DNA from: Stagonosporopsis chrysanthemi
Lineage: Eukaryota; Ascomycota; Dothideomycetes; Pleosporales; Didymellaceae
Assembly: GCA_022560025.1 (NCBI GenBank)
Contig: JAFISE010000194.1
Span: forward strand, 1 to 52,873
Direction of reading: 5' to 3'
DNA: 52,873 nt
The notes under the pieces are model-generated. The model had not been told where the DNA came from, searched no databases, and saw only the letters and a list, made by a program, of their open reading frames with translations. Shown piece by piece: positions 44,753 to 52,873 of this stretch; the stretch's first letter is position 1, and the number at the start of each line of letters is the position of its first letter. The translations under genes and the position numbers were made by a program.

Positions 44753-46419
44753 ATGCCACAAATTGCAGAGCCAGCAGGCGAAAGCATCGCTTACATCAAT
44801 GCTAGAACATACACTATGGATGCCTTAAGACCGTGGGCATCTGCTTTTGTCGTATCAGAAGATGGGCGCTTCACATATGTAGGGTCCACAGAGGAAGTCC
44901 TATCTATTGCAAGACAATCCCGCCTCGTCATTGTAGATCTGAAAGATCGCTTCATAATGCCTGGAATCCACGATGCACACATGCATCTCCTGTTCACTGG
45001 ACTTGGTCTTACATCAAATGCATCTCTTAGCATGGATACAACACACCTTGACATTGCCGAGAAAGTCAAGCACGGAAGCTGCGCCTGCGAATACATGAAT
45101 GCGTACCAGGATTGGGTTTTAGCCACCGCCTACAACAGTCAAGGTTTCCCTGATGGTATTGCGGACCGCAAGTACCTTGACAAGCTGTTTCCAGACCAGC
45201 CTGTTGTAGTTCAAGGAGGTGCGGGACACGCGATGCTGCTGAATACAGCAGCCCTGATCCAGGCAGGTTACGATGTGGACAATGAGCCGGACGTACATGG
45301 TGCCAAGTTCTTCCGCAGAGCCGATGGAAGCCTCACAGGCGAGCTTGCTGAGAGTGCGATGGCGAAGGTCGCCCTTGCTATTCCAGCTCCTAGCCGCGCA
45401 CATGTCAAGCGTGCGCTGAAGCATTCTATTCGGCTTGCCCACAAGGCTGGGGTGACGAGCACGCAAGAGGCGAGCTCAAATACGATCTTGCTCCAAGCTT
45501 TGAACGAGATGGAAAGAGAGGGCTCGTTGAAGCTGGATATCTCTACCCATATCGTGCACGAGAACGAAGGGCTCGCTAGTGAGAGCAAGGAGAGTCTTCG
45601 GGAGCTTCTTGAGGTTGCCGATCAACACGCGAGCAAGCATATCAATACACGCTTTGTCAAGATCATCATGGACGGTGTCCCCTTGCCACCTCTGTTCACA
45701 CAAGCCAGCCTGAACGGACATGGAGACATTGACCATAATATGATCATACCAGAGAATGTCGCAGACGCAATTCTGAAGTACGACCAGAAAGGATTGACAG
45801 TGAAAATCCACTGCACGGGGACTGGAGCAACACGACATGCACTCAACGCCATCGAAGCCGCACGGCAAAGGAATCCTGACGGTCCCAGACATGAGATCGC
45901 ACACAATTCGGGCGTCCACGACGGTATGATATGCAGTCCTCCGACTTGTGAAACGAAAGCTGTATATTAACCTTCCACATAGACGACTACCAGCGCTACG
46001 CGCCCCTCAACACCACGGCCGAGATGTCTCCAGCTGGGCTCTTCGTCCATCCCGCAACATCTGCCAGCAACGGGCTGATGGACTGGAACTTCCGCAAGAT
46101 GATGGACGCAGGCGCTCACATGACCATCGGCTCAGACTGGGGTGCCGTGGCCGATCCCGCGCTCTTCCAGCACATGGCAAACATCGTCGACGCAGTGGGC
46201 AAGGGCGATAGGGTGGCAGGGGGAGAGGCACTGTGCCGTATGATGACGCTTAATGGGGCTGTGGCTGTGGGCAAGGAGCAGGAGACGGGCAGTATTGAGG
46301 TTGGGAAGAAGGCGAACTTTGTGGTCATGAGTCGGGACCTTAGCAAGGGCGAGTTTGATGGGGCGAAGGTGTTGAGGACGTATTTTGAAGGGGAGAAGGT
46401 GTGGGATGCAGACCAGTAG
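44753..46419 (+). CDS. Amidohydrolase family 3 (YtcJ-like) metal-dependent hydrolase, two exons, 535 aa
   Basis: Exon 1 is 44753-45923 and exon 2 is 45983-46419. The 59-bp intron (GTATGA, branch ATTAAC, acceptor ATAG) joins in phase 1 to give HNSGVHDDDYQRY. The product has the N-terminal composite beta domain (YINARTYTMDALRPW...DLKDRFIMPG), then metal-binding HDAHMH (73-78), the KIIMDGVPLP strand, VKIHCTGTGATRHAL, IAHNSGVHDD and TIGSDW with Asp442, as in YtcJ-type amidohydrolases that cleave N-formyl or other amide/imide bonds. Length is normal for the family. No signal peptide is seen, so it is probably cytosolic. The exact substrate is unknown. It is the only intact gene in the island. Confidence 0.9.
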
Positions 46420-46816
46420 AGGAGTGTAGGCTTGCACGGAGTAAAAATTGGTCATGGCGCTTGTCATTGATGTGTCCAGTGCTCTATTTACGCCCGCACT
46501 TCTGTACAGCTCTAAACTACAACTTAAAGTGCGACGGCCAACTTTTTCGATTTGTCGAAGAATGCGAACTCAAAGCCGTGCTGCAGGAGTGCACTGCATC
46601 AGATATCAGCGAGCCCAACGAGAACTTGATGTTCTCGAAAGACAAGGAGCGTGGCGGATTAAGACAGATTAACGTTCTAGTTCACGAATATCAAGCACGT
46701 CTCCACGTTATTCGCATGTACACTAAGGCTATACAAGTAGACATTGATAAATCCTCTTCTATATATCTATCAAGGAATGAACAATTGGTTTTAGTAGTGG
46801 AGTAATCGCGTTGAAA
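46420..46816. other. 3' flank of the amidohydrolase gene with no further gene supported
   Basis: Short overlapping frames (46401-46805, 46448-46672) have no recognisable domain. Composition is normal up to the transposon end at 46819. Confidence 0.4.
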
Positions 46817-46818
46817 TA

Positions 46819-48045
46819 CTGTGTCCGTGCACCCAACGATCGGAGTCAACCAACGATCAGGGAACAACAATTACACCCAATTTTGACGCGTAATAACTCA
46901 ACCACTATGCTAGGTATTAATAATGCGCTTACAGAGATTTGTAAATTAAACCTTAGCAATAAACTTGTCTATACAAAAATTGCGCTTAAGCATAGTGTTA
47001 ATTGTAATACTCTATCGCGCGCGCACTGTAGTGTGCAGGTCCCTCAACGCGTTGCTAACAAACACTAACACAAGATTACTCTACAACAAGAAGAGGACCT
47101 TATAAAGTATATAGAGCTGCTAGGTAACTGTTATATAGCACCTACAAGGACTATAATACAAAACTTTGCCTCTAAAGTTGCTTAAGATCCTTGCTCTACA
47201 AGCTAGGTTACACGCTTCTAATACTGTTACTACAACTGCCTTGTAGCTAAATAGACAACTAGCATAGACTCTAGTTGCTACAATGCTAAGTCTAGGTATA
47301 AGTACAAGCTGTACTTTAACATCTTATATAAGAAGATTACTAAATACTTTATTAAGCCTGTGTACACGTATAATATAGATAAGAAGGGCTTTGCAATTAG
47401 AGTACTAGGAAGGACAAAGCGTATCTTTAGTAGGCGTTAATATAAGAAGAAGGAGGTTTAACAGGCTTGTTAAGATAGCTTACGTAAGTAGATAAGCTTA
47501 TTAGCAGCAGTCTGTATAGATAGTACTGTACTACTGCTAGGCATTATATTTACATTAAAAAACTCTACAATCTAGAGTTATTAGGTAGCTAATATAGAGG
47601 CAGAAAACTACCTAATTCACATAGCTTCTTTGCTCTCTAGGTAGACAAATAATAACATTAGATTAGCCTAGCTTAAACAGGTATTTAATTGTTATACAAA
47701 GGCAAAGGCATGTTAGAGCTATAGGCTTTTAATAGTAGATAGCTACAGCAGTTACCTAACACAGGACTTTATTAACTACTACAATGAAAATTAGATTATA
47801 CTAGCTGTGTTACTACCTTATAGTATCTAGATGCTGTAGCTGCTTAATATAGCCTGCTTTAAGCCCTTATCCTCTGTGTACACTTCTAAGCTTAATAACT
47901 ACCTCTAGAAGACTTAAGACCTATTACTATTGTTAAAAGCTGACTTTTTTAGCTTATTCTAGCCTGCCTAAGTAGCTATATTCACAGCTAAGCTTGTATA
48001 AAAGTCCTTTATAGTAACAAGGATAAGCCTACTAAACCTCTACTA
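46819..48045 (+). mobile_element. Second pogo/Fot1-like element, 3' truncated, in inverted orientation to 41897-44031
   Basis: The left end CTGTGTCCGTGCACCCAACG (after TA at 46817-46818) has a second CAACCAACGATC unit at 46848, matching the bipartite ends of the other copy. Read through stops, the transposase is clear: ITLQQEEDLIKYIELLG, IDKKGFAIRVLGRTKRIFSR, LKQVFNCYTKAKACQSYRLL, FINYYNENQIILAVLLPYS and LQLLNIACFKPL. These are the CENP-B/DDE_1-type blocks of Fot1-like elements. It breaks off near 48045, where LINE-like sequence begins, so the right end is lost. Confidence 0.8.
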
Positions 48046-49043
48046 AACTTCTACTAAACACTAATCTTTTAATTTTTAGGTTACCTTTCTAAGAGCCCTA
48101 AAAATCACAGTATCTAAACAAGCTTACTGTGCTAATTCTAGGCGTGCCTCTAATATCTACCTAGGCCCCTGCGCTAACGCGCAGAAGAGCCTAACAGGAT
48201 AGCAGAGACACCCTCTTCTTGCTACACAAAGTTACTAGACTCTGTAGTTCTCTAGCAGCTCTATACACGCGCCCTAAGACAGCCTTAGTAGGACCTGCTT
48301 TACTCTGCACCTCCTCTAAGCAGCTAGAACCCTAGCAAGGGTGCTCTTAAACCTTATGCCTTTAAGGTAGTTTAACGCTATATTAACAAGACTTAGAAAA
48401 TTGCTAAGCTCTAGAATATAATTACTACTACCTTTGCAGTAGTAGTTAATTAATATACTAAGAGCTATACAAACCTGCAAGAAGCTAAGATTGTAGAAGA
48501 GCTATAGTAAAGAGTTATCTAGGCTCTAACTGCCTCTCTCTCCTCTAGTATCTCTTTCCTAAGCTTCTGCTAGAGTAGTAACACTGCGCATAGCAACTAG
48601 AAGAGCTAAGAATCTAGACGCTGCTCCTAGGCAGACGTAGCTTAAGACCTCTAAATCTTAAAGACAGGCTGTAATTAACTTCTGCTCCCTACTAAGGCTC
48701 TACACTACTCTTAAGCTAAGCTAAAAGAAGACTACTAAATTTTTATAGTAGTATCTAACCTAGTAATACAACTATAGCAACCTTCTCTTTTTACAGTAAG
48801 ATAGGCACTATGCAGAAATATAGGCTGTATTACGCTCTAGGATATTCTTACTATAGTACTAGTTAAAACAGGCTAGGCTATTACCTTAGCTAGCAAGGCA
48901 CTTTAGAACTAGCTTATAACCTAAGAGAACTAGGATTACATACTTAGAGCTCTAGAAGGTAACGCAGTTTAACTCCTAGAGATTAACTACGCTGTGCAAG
49001 AAGTGCCTAGCTCTTTCTAGACCCTAGAAGGGACAGAGATACC
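48046..49043 (+). mobile_element. Tad-like LINE, ORF1 region (first part)
   Basis: Heavily mutated, RIP-altered gag-like sequence lying upstream of the zinc-knuckle region at 49740-49920 and continuous with it once the MITE at 49044-49528 is removed. The 5' end is approximate. Confidence 0.5.
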
Positions 49044-49528
49044 TAGGCTGGCGAATAGGTAGGGGTTAGGTAGGGGTCAGGGTAGCACGTGACAGTACCT
49101 AACCCCTACCCAACCCCTACCTACGCTAAGTCAATGCTAAGTAGGTAGGGGTTAGGTTGTCTCTACTCAGGGTTAGGGTAGAGTAGAGGTTGCACTGACA
49201 TTGTAGAAGATTTCATCCTGTGGCAAGAGAGCTAATTATCACTGCCTGTTATCACACACTGTAGTAGGCTTACCCTGACAGAGTTATTCTGTGGCAAGAT
49301 AAGCTATTTATCACAACTTGAAATCACGTACCCTGGTAGGTACCCCTGACCTAACCCTGACCTAGGTCTGTGCAACCTAACCCCTACCCCTACCTACGCT
49401 AGAGGTACCCCTACCTAACTCCTACCCCTAGCCTATGCGACCCTGACCTAACTACTACCCTGAGGTCTGTGCGACCTCAACCTAACCCCTACCTACTGCT
49501 AGGTACCCTGAACCCATTTGCCAGCCTA
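49044..49528. mobile_element. hAT-like MITE, 485 bp, with 8-bp TSD GAGATACC
   Basis: The ends are TAGGCTGGCGAATAGG and CCATTTGCCAGCCTA. GAGATACC is repeated exactly at 49036-49043 and 49529-49536. Subterminal runs of TAGGGGTTAGG and CCTAACCCCTACC resemble telomere-like repeats. The centre holds two diverged copies of a CTGTGGCAAGA...TTATCAC unit. It is largely un-mutated and inserted in the LINE. Confidence 0.88.
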
Positions 49529-49536
49529 GAGATACC

Positions 49537-51284
49537 TACTACTACTTAACTAGTTAAAGAAGAAGTCTACTTATAGACAAGAAAGCAGCTAGCTAGCTGT
49601 AGACTCTTATAACATAGAGCTAATAATTAAGGCTTTACTACCTAGATTGTCTCTTACAAAGAGCTAGTTAGGGCGTTTAGGCTCTTTAGCACTAGCTAGT
49701 TCTTAAAAGAGATTAATAAGCATCCTACTATCTAGCAATACAACTTAGGCTGTTAGAGCTTCTGCAACGCAGCTTAGTATACTTAGATAGCCTGCTGCGT
49801 TTACTATAGCAACTGCACAGACAGATACTAAGGCTAGTACAGAGAGGAGTGCTCTTACAAAGCCTCTTGCACTAACTGCTATAGCTTATACCTAGCTAGC
49901 TACTCTAACTACTCTGCAGCCCTTTGCTAGGTTAACAGGTATATTATTAAACCTACAAGAGCTAAGCTGAAAGCTATCTACTATGTTGGCAAGATAGCAT
50001 AGCAGTACCTATACTAAACTATTAAAGAGACTCTTTAACAGTTAACCTCTTAACTAGAAGCTGCCTAGTAAGAGACTATAGAGCTAGCAGCCCCTTATAC
50101 TTTAGCCCAAAGGCTTAAAACAGCTATAGCACAGAGGCACAAAATAGTTACAGCTCTTAGAGCTGCTGCTCCTTCTACACTTGTGCTAACTAATAGCAGA
50201 ACAAAGAGACTAAGGTAGGCTACTACAGGCTAGAGAAGCCTAAATATAAGGCAACTATTAGCTAGCAGCCTTTGCCCTTAACTAACTATCTACACTAACC
50301 TGTCTACCTTAGAGAGAGAAGACATTAGTATAAGTAATAACCTACTATCTTTATACTAGAACACCCCTATAACACTCTAGCCTCTAGTGGGTATTAACAA
50401 CCTAGCTTCTGTATATACTAGGCAAATATTAGAAGATACTTACTCTAGTACATTATACTACTAGAAACTACTTATAAGAAAGGTATAGACATTATATGCG
50501 TTTAGGAGCTCTTTATATATGCTAAATCTAGAACCTCTACTTATCTTAGCTTTAAGCACGCTGCACCTATTAGTACTTAGGACAACTCTAATATACTAGG
50601 CTCTACCTACCTTAGAGTAATAACATACATCTGCAAAGAATTATACCTATACTATTAAGCTAGAGAGAGCCTTAATTACCTAGATATACTGTAAGTAATA
50701 GTAAATAGAATCTCTATACTTAACTACTACAGGCGCCTCTACACTCTAGACGTTATACAATACGTCTCTTGTCTTATACCTTTACTACTGTGCCTTGTAA
50801 GAAGAGACTTTAACGCTAGATACAAATTATTTAAGCCTACTATTACTACAGCTAGTAGAGAGATAGAGCTTGCTAGGTAGGCTTCTAATACCTCTATAGA
50901 CTATATTAAGATACTAGGGCAGCCTATATATAGTGCTAGCTACGTCCTAGATCTTACCTTTTCTAACATTCTATTTGCCTAGTCTGCTGTTAACACTAAC
51001 ATGCACAGCAGCTTAGACTATAAGACAATAGTAACCTCTATCCTTGTCTCTATAGTAGGTACTTAGCACCTTAAGTAGCACTACTACAGAGTTCTAGAGG
51101 CAAACCTACTTAAGTTTACTAGGCTAGTAGAGATAAGAGTCTAGAATATCCTAGACCTGCTAGCTACACAGGAGATATTATAGCTTAATATGTGTATTAG
51201 GCTGCTTACAGAGACTATAGAGCACGTAATATAGATAGTAGGCAGAAGCATCTGCAAAGAAGGCTGCGCTGCACTATAGTAGAC
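49537..51284 (+). mobile_element. Tad-like LINE: zinc knuckles and endonuclease remnant
   Basis: Read through stops, the plus strand has Cys-rich zinc-knuckle blocks (CCVYYSNCTDRY, CSYKASCTNCYSLYLASYS, 49790-49900) typical of Tad/LINE ORF1. An AP-type endonuclease follows from about 50480, with IICIQELF, RRDFNARYKLF, SASYVLDLTFSN and LDYKTIVTS, matching the order of the endonuclease catalytic blocks. The reverse transcriptase is not seen because a MITE fragment begins at 51285. The element is dead. Confidence 0.75.
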
Positions 51285-51445
51285 TAGGCTGGCAAATGGG
51301 TAGGGGTTAGGTAGGGGTCAGGGTAGCATGTGACAGTACCTAACCCCTACCTAACCCCTACCTGCGCTAAGTTAATGCTAAGTAGGTAGGGGTTAGGTTG
51401 TCTCTACTTAGGGTAGAGGTTAGGTTAGGGTTGCTAAAAAATACA
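51285..51445 (+). mobile_element. hAT-like MITE fragment, one end only
   Basis: TAGGCTGGCAAATGGGTAGG followed by GTTAGGTAGGGG and CCTAACCCCTACC runs nearly identical to 49044-49180. The opposite terminus is missing. The right boundary is approximate. Confidence 0.7.
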
Positions 51446-52873
51446 CTAAAAACTAGCTTTGCTAAATCTAACTATATATAGAAAAGATTTACAGGATTCT
51501 AAATCTATTTTTTTTAAGAAAATAACTCTATTAGATATTAGAATTATAGGGAATTATTATTACAGTGAATTATTATATTATATAATTATTAGTTTAGGAA
51601 GAGTTTGTAATTACTCTTTATAAATATACTTAGGGAATTAGAGTTAGAATATAAATATGTACACTAATTAGCTAAACAATATTTTACTACTACTAAAAGC
51701 ACTAAGCTTATTATAGTATTAAAGAGCTAGCTTAGAATCTTTTTACTAAATAGTATCTCTCTTTACATATATAGTGTTTAGGTTAAGATCTAATAATATT
51801 AGCACTTATATTAAATTGTATTTGCAAATATATATACTTTTAAAATATCCTACTAAGAAAGCCTTACTTACCTCTTAAATAGCCTTAATTACAGAGCATT
51901 AGAAACAAGCGTTGCTTATTACCTAGATATACTGTGTGATTTTGCAAATAAGGTGCACAAATAGCAGCTTATAAAGGAGAAGTTTGCTACCCCTCTAGTA
52001 GTAATAGATTTTGTAGAGGGCAACAGCTACAAAGAATTAGAACAGTTCTGTAATAATAGCCTGTAATAACCTACTACTAGGCTTGTAGTGCTAAGGCTTA
52101 CAAGCAAGTTTAGCAGATAGAAGTAATTTGCAGGCAGCTTTTGTAGTAAAGGGCTTAGCTTTTAGCTTTTAAGTAATAGCCTATACACTAGCCTTGTTCT
52201 TAATATTCTTAAACTTTAGCAGCATAGTAGTAGTTGTGCAGGGCAATAAATAAGTTATAAGTAGTAAGTAGATAGTAGATGCAGGTAGACAAACAGATAT
52301 TTTGTAAATATCCTGCAGTTACAGTAAGTTTGTTAGGCCCTACAGCTCTGCAGCTTAGTGCACAGCTACACCTATAATAACTATAATAATTATCTCTATA
52401 TACGCAACTAACTAAGCACTTTTAAATAAGCCTATTTTAAGATAAATCTAACTTTAATTAGGTAAGTTCTCTAAATATGCAGCTAGAGTTAATTATTATT
52501 AGATAGTAGGGCAGGTAAGGCGCAGCCTAGCTTAAAAAATCTGCAAGTAGGGATAGCTTTGCAGCTAACTTACTAGCTATTACTATAATAAATAACTGTA
52601 ATAAATTACTATATTATTAAACACAAGACACACTTTTTAATAATACTATTTTCTAGTTAATCTAATATTTTGTAGCATAGATATGTGAACTGCAAGTATA
52701 AGGGTCTTGCAATTTAGGCGTGTTTTTATTTGCTTACAGTACACAGGCTACTTAGCTTAAAAAAACAAAGCTGCAAACTAGTAACTAGTTAGTAACCTAA
52801 CTATAACAACTACTATACTTACACATAATTTTGTGTGCTATTATTACAGCTATAGACCCTATAGAAGACGTCT
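51446..52873. other. AT-rich mutated sequence, unidentified
   Basis: Strongly mutated with no intact frame. Contains several CTGCAG/TGCAGG-like words and long TA-rich runs. I recognise no transposon domain in any frame. Confidence 0.4.

Noticed and set aside
44753..46419. Core of a secondary-metabolite cluster
   Set aside because: The amidohydrolase stands alone; no synthase, transporter, regulator or tailoring gene is present within the window.
49044..49528. Possible telomere tract (TAGGGGTTAGG runs)
   Set aside because: Internal, in both orientations, and bounded by inverted termini and an 8-bp target duplication; it is a MITE.
17395..52873. Mitochondrial or bacterial AT-rich DNA
   Set aside because: The block contains mutated nuclear fungal transposons and flanks normal nuclear genes; no organelle genes are visible.

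Overview
The window looks like a filamentous ascomycete chromosome, most likely a Dothideomycete (inference). Genes are interrupted by 47-59 bp GT-AG introns with CTAAC/CTGAC-like branch points. Starts often have a CACAATG context. A gene-bearing part of ordinary composition (about 1-17,350) abuts an AT-rich, transposon-packed block. That block carries a heavy repeat-induced point mutation (RIP)-like signature and has almost no open frames.

Bases 1-17,350: the recognisable genes are a GFA-domain protein (243-799, one intron), a nitronate monooxygenase (833-1831, minus), a small helical protein (5272-5679), a lysine-rich/acidic protein broken by an in-frame TAG (5886-6374, with coding-like sequence continuing to about 6901), a four-exon GPI-anchored Ser-rich wall protein (9311-10303, minus), a small SET-domain protein (11967-12566) and a conserved-looking two-exon protein (14199-14761). 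The rest is gene-poor, with short doubtful ORFs and small repeats. An un-mutated solo LTR with a perfect target duplication (17131-17345) marks the edge of the AT-rich block.

Bases 17,350-41,900 and 46,819-52,873: nested dead transposons. They include a pogo/Fot1-like transposase, LTR elements of three families, a Ty3/gypsy element split by a Ty1/copia element (TSD CCTAA), hAT-like MITEs with 8-bp target duplications and G-rich subterminal repeats, and a Tad-like LINE carrying a MITE. In a hand-counted stretch the mutated cytosines sit almost only in the context pyrimidine-C-purine; ACA, GCA, TGT and TGC are spared.

Bases 44,034-46,816: a 2.8-kb island of normal composition. It holds an intact two-exon amidohydrolase (44753-46419) and lies between two inverted copies of one pogo-like element. 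The left copy (41897-44031) sits inside an older ORF whose two halves still join in frame across the TA target site. No pathway or gene cluster is evident. What stands out is the mutation signature and the layered insertion history.
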